Below are positions 8,105 through 15,945 of a stretch of DNA of 39,885 nt, piece after piece. Source of the DNA: an uncultured Lachnospiraceae bacterium. GTDB taxonomy: Bacteria > Bacillota > Clostridia > Lachnospirales > Lachnospiraceae. Each line of letters starts with the position of its first letter. Within the stretch, counting starts at the first letter, position 1. The position numbers and the translations under genes are program-made. Location of the stretch: contig CALZBR010000023.1 of assembly GCA_945621435.1 (NCBI GenBank), positions 1-39,885 of the forward strand, in the 5' to 3' direction. The notes beneath the pieces are model-generated. The model was not told where the DNA came from. It did not search any database and was given only the letters and a program-made list of their open reading frames with translations.

Positions 8105-9502
8105 TTACGGAACTTTAGTCTGTGCAGATATCAGGCTATCCAGCTCCTGTACACAGACAGTTATGTCTTCTCCGTTCCAAACCTTTGAAAAGAGCCTCTC
8201 CAGAAGAAGCCAGTAATTACCGGTTGCCATCATCTTCGGCAAGGGAATGCTTTCGGCATATTCCTGTTTAAAAATCTGAAGTGCACCATTGTCACTCTCG
8301 GAAGCGAGATTTGCAGACACCTTACCTGTCTTTTCGTAGAAACTCCCGGCGCATTCGTTTACCAGATAAGCAGCAAATTTATTTGCCAACTCCTTATTCT
8401 TTGAATAACCGTTGATTGCTACCGTATTGGTGACTGACATGGACCGGCTTTCCAAAGTATCGCTTACCGCCGGCATCATCGCGATACCATAGTCATAAGT
8501 AAAGGTTCCTTCTTCTCTTGCCTTCTCGACTCTGGCCACAATATCGCTGGTTGCTATTGTAAATACTGTCTTCCCGTCCAGAAAATCCTGTACCACCGAT
8601 TCATAATCGATACTATCGGCTTCAATGGAAAAGAACTGATTCAATGCCTGATACGCTTTGAGACACTCCACTGTCTGATTATTATATACGGAAATCTTGT
8701 CAACCCTGTCTCCTGCTTCTCCGCCGACATCAATATATCGTCCGACAATCCAATAATTATAAAAGATATCCGAAACATCCCATTTCATAATACCTTCTAC
8801 TCCTTCAGGAGCGTCGAAGTCATCTGCGATCAAAAGAATATCCGACAGAGTATCGGGAACCGCTCTTTGGAATATCTCTTCCGCCTTTGCGGTCAGCTCT
8901 GCCTCATCAACTACAGCGTCTTCCGGGATATCTTCCGCAGCCTCCCCATCTTTGCTGATTCCCAGCAATTCTTTCCTGGCGGCCTGCCTTGCCCATTCTT
9001 TGAGATATGTCTCATTATATACCAGTACGCTGGTCTGAAAGGATAGAGGATATGCTACTTTTTTCCCCTGATACTCAATTGAATTCAATGCTGCAGCAGG
9101 AAAATGAGAAGAATTACACACTTCTTCAACATCCCTTATTTCCTCAGCCAGACCCGCCAGATAAGCCTTTTCCAGATTATCATGGCTGATGATGTAAGCA
9201 TCCGGCAGCTGCTCGTTATCCAGAGAAGCGCGATTCAGGGTTTCCAGGTACTCACTTCCGGAAACCAACACCGGAATGACGTGAACCCCTTCTCTCTCTC
9301 CGAACGATACTGCCGCACTGTTCACATAGTTAGTCATGGTATCGTCTGTATACCAGAAATACAGAGTGTCCTCCCAGTTCGTCCAGGTGAGCTGTACAGC
9401 TTCCTCAATTTCCTGTCTCATTTCTCTGGTACTTCCATATATGACGGCTGCTGTCATGGCCAGTACGATCGCCACGGCCAGAAGTCTGTTTTTTAAACGC
9501 AT
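8105..9502 (-). CDS. family 1 extracellular solute-binding protein, orphan
   Basis: This 465-residue protein has an N-terminal hydrophobic helix (about 6-24) followed by a periplasmic-binding-like fold of the sugar type: the LYFWYTDD start, DAYIISHDNLEKAYLAGL, KVAYPLSFQTSVLVYN, the pair NNQTVE and DFLDGKTVFTIATSDI, and SVTNTVAINGYSKNKELANKFAAYLV. It is in the length range of maltose-type binding proteins. There is no lipobox cysteine at the end of the helix, so it is either anchored by that helix or cut after AAVIYGS. No permease or ATPase gene adjoins it; the substrate is unknown and it may serve a transporter elsewhere or act as a sensor. An acidic insertion lies at about 185-215. It starts 12 bases after argD, which suggests co-transcription. 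Confidence 0.83.
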   Translation of the reverse strand: MRLKNRLLAVAIVLAMTAAVIYGSTREMRQEIEEAVQLTWTNWEDTLYFWYTDDTMTNYVNSAAVSFGEREGVHVIPVLVSGSEYLETLNRASLDNEQLPDAYIISHDNLEKAYLAGLAEEIRDVEEVCNSSHFPAAALNSIEYQGKKVAYPLSFQTSVLVYNETYLKEWARQAARKELLGISKDGEAAEDIPEDAVVDEAELTAKAEEIFQRAVPDTLSDILLIADDFDAPEGVEGIMKWDVSDIFYNYWIVGRYIDVGGEAGDRVDKISVYNNQTVECLKAYQALNQFFSIEADSIDYESVVQDFLDGKTVFTIATSDIVARVEKAREEGTFTYDYGIAMMPAVSDTLESRSMSVTNTVAINGYSKNKELANKFAAYLVNECAGSFYEKTGKVSANLASESDNGALQIFKQEYAESIPLPKMMATGNYWLLLERLFSKVWNGEDITVCVQELDSLISAQTKVP

Positions 9503-9513
9503 ATTTTACACCT

Positions 9514-10704
9514 TTACTTCTCAATACAGCTGTCCAGAATTGCAATCATCTCGTCCACATGCTCCTTCTGAATCACAAGAGGAGGCACAAAGCGAATGAT
9601 ATCCGCTCCGGCATTGATCAGGATAAGCCCCTTCTCCAATGCCTTGTTGATTATCTCATTCACAGGGCGATCCAGCTTCAGACCCTGCATCAGTCCGGTT
9701 CCCCTGCGCTCTATGATACAGCTGTGTTTTTCTTTCAACTCTTCCAGGCGGGCTTCCAGATAAGGAGCCACCTCTCTTACATTCTCTATTATATGGTTCC
9801 TCTCAAATAAATCAAGTACTTTCTCCACCGCTGCACAAGCAAGAGGATTGCCGCCGTAGGTAGTTCCGTGGTCCCCCGCCACCAGGGAATTCCTGCCAAC
9901 CTCCTCAGTCATCAGGAAAGCTCCAACCGGAACACCACACCCCAGGGCTTTGGCACTGGTCATAATGTCGGGCTTCACGCCATATTTCTGCCATGCATAC
10001 ATATAGCCGGTACGTCCCATACCGCACTGTATTTCATCCAGGATCAGCAGAATCCCCTTCTCGTCACAGAGGCTTCTGACCTTCTTCAGGAATTCCTCCG
10101 TTGCCGGAATCAGTCCTCCTTCCCCCTGTACCGTTTCCATCAGAATGGCACAGGTTTTATCCGTCACCTGAGACCTGATACTCTCAATATCATTCATCTC
10201 TGCAAACCTGATATTCCCGATCAGAGGTTCAAACGCCTCACGATACTTGGGATTGCCGGTGACTGCCAGGGCGCCCATGGTCCTGCCATGAAAAGAATGA
10301 TTCAGCGCAATGATTTCATGGTCTGTTGAGCCATCCTTCAGATAGGCATATTTACGTGCAGTTTTGATGGCACCTTCAATGGCCTCTGCTCCGGAATTGG
10401 TAAAAAACACCCTGTCCATGCCGGAAGCCTTCTTCATCTTCTTTGCCGCCTCAATGGCAGGCACATTGTAATAATAATTAGACGTATGAATCAGCTTATC
10501 TATCTGATTCTTTAGGGCATCATTATATTCTTTGTTATGATACCCCAGGGCGAACACTGCAATACCTGCCACAAAATCCAGGTATTTCCTGCCCTCCATG
10601 TCATAGAGATACACACCGTCTCCACGGTCCAGCACAATCTGATAACGATTATAGGTATGAAGCAGGGCACTCTCAGCCTCTGCAATATATTCCTGCATAT
10701 TCAT
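9514..10704 (-). CDS. argD: acetylornithine aminotransferase
   Basis: This 396-residue PLP enzyme of class III converts N-acetylglutamate semialdehyde to N-acetylornithine in arginine synthesis. The fold is complete: substrate loop VFFTNSGAEAIEGA, SFHGRTMGALAVTG, the cofactor aspartate in LILDEIQCGMGRTG, the PLP lysine in TSAKALGCGVPVGAF and HGTTYGGNPLACA. The length matches ArgD. It is the last arginine gene of the run argC, GNAT, argJ, argB, argD and lies 48 bases after argB. AAAGGAAAC about 10 bases upstream is the likely ribosome binding site. Like other ArgD proteins it could also act on succinyl-diaminopimelate. Confidence 0.95.
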   Translation of the reverse strand: MNMQEYIAEAESALLHTYNRYQIVLDRGDGVYLYDMEGRKYLDFVAGIAVFALGYHNKEYNDALKNQIDKLIHTSNYYYNVPAIEAAKKMKKASGMDRVFFTNSGAEAIEGAIKTARKYAYLKDGSTDHEIIALNHSFHGRTMGALAVTGNPKYREAFEPLIGNIRFAEMNDIESIRSQVTDKTCAILMETVQGEGGLIPATEEFLKKVRSLCDEKGILLILDEIQCGMGRTGYMYAWQKYGVKPDIMTSAKALGCGVPVGAFLMTEEVGRNSLVAGDHGTTYGGNPLACAAVEKVLDLFERNHIIENVREVAPYLEARLEELKEKHSCIIERRGTGLMQGLKLDRPVNEIINKALEKGLILINAGADIIRFVPPLVIQKEHVDEMIAILDSCIEK

Positions 10705-10752
10705 CTGCTAATTGTTTCCTTTCCAACGAACACAAAGCTACTATTCTCTTCC

Positions 10753-11643
10753 TCAGCCCTCGGATTCTTCCGCGTCTTTCACAATGGCGGTACCGATTCC
10801 GTTTCTGGTAAATATCTCCAGCAGCAGACAGTGGGGAATACGACCATCCAGGATATGTACTCTGTTTACGCCGTTCTTGATGGCTGAGGTACAGTTGGAC
10901 AGCTTGGGCAGCATGCCTCCTCCGATATATCCGCCATTGATCAGCTCATCTGCTTCATCTGCAGTCAGTCTGGGAATAAAGCTGGATTTGTCATTGATAT
11001 CCTTATACAGTCCCTCAATGTCTGTCAGGAAGGCCAGTTTTTCTGCATTTACCGCCTTTGCGATGGCACAGGCCGCATCATCTGCATTGATATTGTAGGT
11101 GTTAAAATTCTCATCCAGACCGATGGGCGCCACAATGGGCAGAAAATCCTTTTCCAAAAGGTCATACAGCACCTTGGGATTTACGCTTGTGATTTCCCCA
11201 ACAAAACCGATATCCTCACCGTTAGAATACTTTTTCTCAACCTGAAGAAGTCCTCCGTCCTTGCCGCTGATACCGACTGCCTTGACCCCCAGCTCCTGAA
11301 CCATGGTTACAAGACCTTTGTTCACTTTATTCAGAACCATCTCGGCGATTTCCATGGTCTCCGCATCAGTCACCCGAAGACCGTTAACAAACTTTGCTTC
11401 CTTTCCAACCTTGCCAACCCACCGGCTGATTTCCTTGCCGCCGCCATGAACGATGATGGGCTTAAAGCCAACCAGCTTTAAAAGAGTGACATCCTTGATG
11501 ACATTTTTCTGCAGTTCTTCATTGCTCATGGCGCTTCCGCCATATTTCACCACAATGATTTTACGATTGAAGCGTTGAATATAAGGAAGAGCCTCAATGA
11601 GAACCTCTGCCTTCTGAAGAACCTGTTCCATATCCTTTTCCAT
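10753..11643 (-). CDS. argB: acetylglutamate kinase
   Basis: This enzyme phosphorylates N-acetylglutamate with ATP, the second step of acetylated arginine synthesis. It has the amino-acid kinase signature: [15 protein letters not shown] with the catalytic lysine, [20 protein letters not shown], an [11 protein letters not shown] segment and [11 protein letters not shown]. The N-terminal helix before the fold (from [15 protein letters not shown]) is of the type found in arginine-inhibited hexameric kinases, so feedback control by arginine is likely. I chose the ATG at 11643 because AGGAG lies 9 bases upstream; a GTG seven codons earlier (11664) is possible but lacks a site. 296 residues is the usual length. 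Confidence 0.95.
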   Translation of the reverse strand: MEKDMEQVLQKAEVLIEALPYIQRFNRKIIVVKYGGSAMSNEELQKNVIKDVTLLKLVGFKPIIVHGGGKEISRWVGKVGKEAKFVNGLRVTDAETMEIAEMVLNKVNKGLVTMVQELGVKAVGISGKDGGLLQVEKKYSNGEDIGFVGEITSVNPKVLYDLLEKDFLPIVAPIGLDENFNTYNINADDAACAIAKAVNAEKLAFLTDIEGLYKDINDKSSFIPRLTADEADELINGGYIGGGMLPKLSNCTSAIKNGVNRVHILDGRIPHCLLLEIFTRNGIGTAIVKDAEESEG

Positions 11644-11690
11644 TCCCTTATTCTCCTGATTCACTTAAAATTTATATATCCCATATCCGA

Positions 11691-12914
11691 TCAACTTCTA
11701 TAGTCTGCATTAATCTTTACATAGTCATAGCTTAAATCACAGCCCCAGGCGGTAGCTTCCTCTTCTCCCATGTGCATATCCGCATATACGGTTACTTCCG
11801 GTGAAGACAAAAGCTCTGTTGCTTCCTCTTCGCTGTATTTACAGGGGGCTCCGTTTCCGAACACCTGGATTCTCTTATTTCCGCCTTCAAAGAACAGTTC
11901 TACCTTGTCGGGATCAAACTGTACGCCGGAGTAACCCAGGGCACACAGGAAACGCCCGAAATTACAATCATGTCCGAAAATAGCAGCTTTACTCAGAGAA
12001 GAGCAAATGACAGATTTTGCAAGGATTCTTGCATTTTCTTTGGTGTCCGCATGGAGAACCTTTGTCTCAAACAGTGCGGTTGCGCCTTCTCCGTCACCAG
12101 CCATCTTCTTAGCAAGATACTTTGTCACATAGTCTAAAGCCTCACAAAATGCAAGATAATCTTCATTTTCGACAGCAATCTCTTCGTTCTCTGCCAGACC
12201 GTTTGCCAGCACCAGCATTGTATCGTTGGTGGAGGTATCTCCGTCCACACTGATCATATTGAAGGAATCCACCACGGTACGGCTTACCGCCTTCTGCAGC
12301 ATTTCCTTGGATATCTTAGCATCTGTAGTCACATATGCAAGCATGGTACACATATTGGGATGAATCATTCCGGAGCCCTTACACATAGCACCGATGATGA
12401 CCTTCTTGCCGCCAACAGTGAATTCCACCGCAACCTGCTTGTGAACGGTATCTGTGGTCATAATCGCCTTGGCTGCCTCAAGTCCGGCCTCCGCGCCGGG
12501 ACGTTTTGCCGCTACCAGCTTCTCGATACCTGCAGTCAGCCGTTCCACCGGCATCTGCATTCCGATGACTCCGGTAGAACCTATCAATACGGCCTCCGCC
12601 GGAATTCCAAGCAGGTTCCCAGCGCATTCCGCTTCTGCACGGCAGGCATCCATTCCCTGCTTTCCGGTACAGGCATTGGCAATCCCGGAATTCACTACAA
12701 CCGCCTGAACAAAGGGAGCTGTATCCACAATGTTCTTATCCCAAAGCACAGGTGCCGCCTTAACCACATTTGTGGTAAAAGTTCCTGCCACCTTACAGGG
12801 TGCGATACTGTAAACAAGTGCCATATCCTTGCGGTTCTGATATTTTATACCGGCTTCCACACCGGCTGCCTCGTAGCCTTTCGCTGCGGTAACACCGCCT
12901 TCAATCACCTTCAT
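11691..12914 (-). CDS. argJ: glutamate N-acetyltransferase / ornithine acetyltransferase
   Basis: This 407-residue enzyme transfers the acetyl group from acetylornithine to glutamate, and in the bifunctional type also makes acetylglutamate from acetyl-CoA. It shows the start GGVTAAKGYEAAGVEAGIK, the oxyanion region GSTGVIGMQMP, the self-cleavage site MLAYVTTDA, where the chain splits before a threonine into alpha and beta parts, and the closing DLSYDYVKINADYR. AGGAGG 8 bases before the ATG supports the start. With argJ present the cell can recycle acetyl groups, so no separate argE is needed. Whether it is bifunctional cannot be read from the sequence. Confidence 0.95.
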   Translation of the reverse strand: MKVIEGGVTAAKGYEAAGVEAGIKYQNRKDMALVYSIAPCKVAGTFTTNVVKAAPVLWDKNIVDTAPFVQAVVVNSGIANACTGKQGMDACRAEAECAGNLLGIPAEAVLIGSTGVIGMQMPVERLTAGIEKLVAAKRPGAEAGLEAAKAIMTTDTVHKQVAVEFTVGGKKVIIGAMCKGSGMIHPNMCTMLAYVTTDAKISKEMLQKAVSRTVVDSFNMISVDGDTSTNDTMLVLANGLAENEEIAVENEDYLAFCEALDYVTKYLAKKMAGDGEGATALFETKVLHADTKENARILAKSVICSSLSKAAIFGHDCNFGRFLCALGYSGVQFDPDKVELFFEGGNKRIQVFGNGAPCKYSEEEATELLSSPEVTVYADMHMGEEEATAWGCDLSYDYVKINADYRS

Positions 12915-12964
12915 CTTTTTATCCTCCTGACTATTTTTAACTGCTTAACACTTTAAGATCACTT

Positions 12965-13426
12965 CTAGCTGTTGAACGCTGTAATATTCGCTTCGTTTAA
13001 TGTAAAGTCATAGTAATTGAGATCTTCTCTCCTGGTCCATCCGATGCAGTTCCAAAAGGCATTGCCCACATCGTTTGCCGTGAATGCAATCAGGCTGACC
13101 TTATTGATTTTTTCCTCCTTAAGCGCATTCATACAGAACACAACCATTGCCTTACCGATGCCAAGACGTCTGTAATCCTCTCTCACACATACATGGTACA
13201 GACATCCTCTTCTGCCGTCGTGCCCACAGAGAATCCCTCCCACAATGGATCCGTCTTCTGCCTCAGCCACAACACTGGTATCCGGATTTCTCTTAAGGAA
13301 CCGTCCCACTCCCTCCTCGGAATCGTCGATACTGCGGATGCCGAAACCGTGAATGGTCATCCACAGGTCATGAAGTCCCTGATAATCCTCTGTTGTCATG
13401 GTTCTGATGGTATATTTTTTATCCAT
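12965..13426 (-). CDS. GNAT-family N-acetyltransferase in the arg operon
   Basis: This 153-residue protein has the GNAT fold. It opens with YTIRTMTTEDYQGLHDLW, the central strand holds SIVGGILCGHDGRRGCLYHVCV, and the acetyl-CoA loop is REDYRRLGIGKAMV (the R/Q-x-x-G-x-G/A motif). I placed the start at 13426 (MDKKYTIR) with AGGAA upstream; an open frame extends further back to 13564 but overlaps argC and does not look like protein. It lies between argC and argJ and is transcribed with them. That position suggests a job near arginine synthesis, possibly making acetylglutamate, but the sequence alone does not show the substrate. Confidence 0.85.
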   Translation of the reverse strand: MDKKYTIRTMTTEDYQGLHDLWMTIHGFGIRSIDDSEEGVGRFLKRNPDTSVVAEAEDGSIVGGILCGHDGRRGCLYHVCVREDYRRLGIGKAMVVFCMNALKEEKINKVSLIAFTANDVGNAFWNCIGWTRREDLNYYDFTLNEANITAFNS

Positions 13427-13474
13427 GTTATTATTCCTTGTCTGTAGATTAATATCTCTCTTCTTCGCTCCGAG

Positions 13475-13503
13475 AAACGTCACGTTAGAGCATCGTGACG
13501 TTT
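13475..13503 (-). terminator. perfect 10-bp hairpin between argC and the GNAT gene
   Basis: AAACGTCACG (13475-13484) pairs perfectly with CGTGACGTTT (13494-13503) around a 9-base loop. On the minus strand the second arm ends in TTTCTC, a weak U-tract, so it may be a leaky terminator or an RNA stability element that tunes argC against the genes below it. It lies 12 bases after the argC stop. Confidence 0.45.
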
Positions 13504-13514
13504 GGTTGGCGGAT

Positions 13515-14573
13515 TTACGGGAAGCAGGGCACCAGCTCCAGCCCTTCGCTCTCGGGAAGTCCAAAGAGAAGATTCATGTTCTGCACTGCCTGACCGGCAG
13601 CACCCTTCACCAGATTGTCCAGTGCACCCATCATGATAATTCTTCCGGTTCTCTCGTCGATGACAAAGTTGATATCCACGTAGTTGCTGCCCTCCACCCA
13701 CTTTGTCTCGGGACATACGCCCTTCTCCAGCACACGGACAAATCTTTCCTTTGCATAATAGTTATCATACACTGCCTTAATCTCTTCGTATGTAGGCAGG
13801 GAGCCGTCTGCCTTGGGCTTTAGCTTCGCATATTCCGTGACAAGAATACCACGGTTCATGGGTACCAGATGGGGAGTGAAATTGATGGTCACCCCGCAAT
13901 TGCCCGCATAGCCCAGCTGCTCCTCTATCTCAGGTGTATGACGATGACTTGCCACTCCGTAAGCCTTCATGTTTTCGTTAACCTCACAGAACAGATTTGC
14001 AACCTTAGCACCCCTGCCTGCACCTGAGGTACCGGATTTTGCATCCACAATCAGGGTGTCCACATCAATTAAGCCTTCCTTTACCATGGGATAAGCTGTC
14101 AGGATGGAGCAGGTGGTATAACAACCGGGATTGGCGATCAGTCTTGTCTTCTCCGATATCTTATCCCTGTTGATCTCACAAAGTCCATACACCGCTTCCT
14201 CAATAAACTGAGGTGATTTATGTTCGATTCCATACCACTTCTCATAGACAGCCACGTCCTTGATACGGTAATCCGCGGACAAATCAACAATCTTTACTTT
14301 GGAAAGAATCTGCTCATTCAGAAGCCCTGCAAGATATCCCTGAGGGGTCGCCGTAAAGATCACATCTACCTGCTCTGCCAGCTCCTCCAGATTATCATCC
14401 TTGCAGATATCCTCCACAATTTGGAACATATTCTGATATACTTCACTGTACTTTTTATCAATATAGCTTCTGGAGCCGTACCACATAATCTTAGCATCTC
14501 TGTGATTCATCAGAAGTCTCACAAGCTCTCCTCCGGCATATCCGGTCGCACCGATAATCCCGACTTTTATCAT
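13515..14573 (-). CDS. argC: N-acetyl-gamma-glutamyl-phosphate reductase
   Basis: This 352-residue NADPH-dependent reductase makes N-acetylglutamate semialdehyde. It has the cofactor loop GIIGATGYAGGELVRLL, VDLSADYRI, the catalytic cysteine in ANPGCYTTCS, the SGTSGAGRGAK loop and the HRHTPEIEEQLG and FTPHLVPMNRGI segments. It is the long ArgC type typical of Firmicutes. I chose the ATG at 14573 (MIKVGIIG) because AGGAG lies 4-5 bases upstream; the ATG at 14585 has no clear site. It is the first gene of the arginine operon and sits behind a promoter and ArgR-like sites at 14615-14715. Confidence 0.94.
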   Translation of the reverse strand: MIKVGIIGATGYAGGELVRLLMNHRDAKIMWYGSRSYIDKKYSEVYQNMFQIVEDICKDDNLEELAEQVDVIFTATPQGYLAGLLNEQILSKVKIVDLSADYRIKDVAVYEKWYGIEHKSPQFIEEAVYGLCEINRDKISEKTRLIANPGCYTTCSILTAYPMVKEGLIDVDTLIVDAKSGTSGAGRGAKVANLFCEVNENMKAYGVASHRHTPEIEEQLGYAGNCGVTINFTPHLVPMNRGILVTEYAKLKPKADGSLPTYEEIKAVYDNYYAKERFVRVLEKGVCPETKWVEGSNYVDINFVIDERTGRIIMMGALDNLVKGAAGQAVQNMNLLFGLPESEGLELVPCFP

Positions 14574-14614
14574 CTCACTCCTCATTTCTACACTTCACAA
14601 GCGTTTTTTATTTC

Positions 14615-14642
14615 ACTATACCACTTTTTGAATAAATGTCCA
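14615..14642 (-). promoter_or_regulatory. likely argC promoter
   Basis: On the minus strand, -35 TGGACA (14637-14642, one mismatch to TTGACA) and -10 TATAGT (14615-14620) are 16 bases apart. The start would fall near 14608, about 35 bases before the argC ATG at 14573. Confidence 0.5.
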
Positions 14643-14660
14643 TAGCCAATTTTATTTTTA

Positions 14661-14715
14661 TGCAAATTTTATTCATATATTTGCATATTTATTAATTTTA
14701 TGCATCAATTATTCA
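14661..14715. promoter_or_regulatory. three ArgR-like operator boxes upstream of argC
   Basis: Two imperfect 15-bp palindromes, TGCAAATTTTATTCA (14661-14675) and TGCATCAATTATTCA (14701-14715), resemble the ArgR/AhrC box TGAATnnnnATTCA. A weaker TGCATATTTATTAAT (14682-14696) lies between them. The three TGCA starts fall at 14661, 14682 and 14701, about two helix turns apart, as in ArgR operators. They lie just upstream of the argC -35 box, so arginine-dependent repression of the operon by ArgR is the likely control. No argR gene is in the window. Confidence 0.5.
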
Positions 14716-14718
14716 TTT

Positions 14719-15021
14719 TCACCTGATGCTGTTCACCGAACGCACAATCAGACTGACTACAATATCCGCCACAAATATGGCAAAGGGAATCCTTGCGATA
14801 TAACGCAGCTTCCTGCTGTCACACTTCTCTGCAAAGTCTGACAGCAGAGGATACAGAAGATACTGAAATGCCAGTGCTGCCACACCAAAACACAGGACAG
14901 AGCGCAGGCACACAAAACCTATGATTCCTCCCAGAACAAATGTCATCAGCAACAGCAGAACCATTGTCTGACTGTCAGGTCTGTACTCCTCTTTATCCTG
15001 CTCCTTCAAACGTAATCTCAT
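14719..15021 (-). CDS. small membrane protein, unknown function
   Basis: This 100-residue protein has a charged N-terminus (MRLRLKEQDKEEYRPDS) and three hydrophobic stretches at about 20-42, 44-62 and 78-94, with a basic loop CDSRKLRYIAR between the last two. GGGGGATAAGAG before the ATG is a clear ribosome binding site, so it is probably translated. I do not recognise a family. It is the last gene of the leftward operon that begins with apbE, 37 bases after the EamA transporter gene, and its stop codon touches the ArgR-like region of argC. Confidence 0.65.
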   Translation of the reverse strand: MRLRLKEQDKEEYRPDSQTMVLLLLMTFVLGGIIGFVCLRSVLCFGVAALAFQYLLYPLLSDFAEKCDSRKLRYIARIPFAIFVADIVVSLIVRSVNSIR

Positions 15022-15058
15022 CTCTTATCCCCCGTACCTTAATCTTTCTTCGTCAGCT

Positions 15059-15925
15059 TTATAAAAAGACCATGGCAAGTGTTCCTGCCACAATCATCCC
15101 AAGTCCCAAAACCGCTTTCTTTGTCAGTTTTTCCCGAAACACAGCATAGGAAAAAGCAATCGTAACAAGGATACTCAGCTTATCAATGGGCACCACCACG
15201 CTGGCGGGTCCCTCCTGCAATGCCCGATAATAACAAAGCCAGGAAGCCCCGGTAGCAAGTCCCGACAAACCGATAAAAGCCAATTCTTTCTTGCTGATTC
15301 CCGGAACAGTGTGTTGTTTTCCTGTGATAAAAACCATAATCCATGCCATGACGAGAACCACGCAGGTTCGAATGGCAGTCCCAAGATTGGACTCTACGCC
15401 GCTGATTCCCATTTTTCCCAAAATGGAGGTTAACGCTGCAAAGCCGGCAGAGCCAAATGCATACAGTATCCAGCTTCTGCTTTTCCTCTGATGCTTTTCT
15501 GTTTCCTCTTTTCTCTCAATCATCAGGAAGGTACCAAGGCCGATCAGCACAAGTGCAACTATTTTCCCCGGACTGACAGTTTCCTTTAAAAAGAGAAAAG
15601 CCAACAAAACCGTCAGAATCATACCTGACTTATCTATCGGCACTACCTTGTTGATATCACCTGACTGCAGCGCCTTAAAATAACAGAGCCAGGAAGCCCC
15701 CGTGGCAAGTCCCGATAAGACCAGAAAAGACCATGTCTTGGCATCTATCCGGAAAATCTCCCTCTGAGAACCCACAAGAAAAACCATCCCCCAGGAAAAG
15801 AGCACCACTACGATTGTTCGCAGTGCCGTTGCTACACCGGAATCTGTTTTCCTGATTCCGCATTTTGCCAATATTGAAGTGACTCCCGCAAAAAAAGCCG
15901 ATGCAAAAGCCAATACAATCCACAT
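15059..15925 (-). CDS. EamA/DMT-family transporter
   Basis: This 288-residue membrane protein is made of two similar halves of about five helices each. Each half carries the same segments: SILAKCGIRKTDSGVATALRT against SILGKMGISGVESNLGTAIRT, and GLATGASWLCYFKALQSGD against GLATGASWLCYYRALQEGP. It therefore shows the internal duplication of the EamA family. The DxN/GPASVVVPIDK ends of both repeats are well kept. Substrates of such proteins range over amino acids, nucleotides and drugs, and nothing here narrows the choice. AAGGAGGA favours the ATG at 15925 over that at 15931. It begins about 20 bases after the fused spermidine synthase gene, in the same operon. Confidence 0.88.
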   Translation of the reverse strand: MWIVLAFASAFFAGVTSILAKCGIRKTDSGVATALRTIVVVLFSWGMVFLVGSQREIFRIDAKTWSFLVLSGLATGASWLCYFKALQSGDINKVVPIDKSGMILTVLLAFLFLKETVSPGKIVALVLIGLGTFLMIERKEETEKHQRKSRSWILYAFGSAGFAALTSILGKMGISGVESNLGTAIRTCVVLVMAWIMVFITGKQHTVPGISKKELAFIGLSGLATGASWLCYYRALQEGPASVVVPIDKLSILVTIAFSYAVFREKLTKKAVLGLGMIVAGTLAMVFL

Positions 15926-15945
15926 GCCCATTCCTCCTTAGCAGA

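Noticed and set aside
8043..8120. Terminator between the solute-binding protein and DUF606 genes
   Set aside because: There is a T-run on the minus strand, but the two AAAGTT strings before it are direct repeats and form no stem.
13427..13564. N-terminal extension of the GNAT protein back to 13564
   Set aside because: It overlaps the end of argC, crosses the hairpin, has no ribosome binding site and does not read like protein; the start at 13426 fits the fold.
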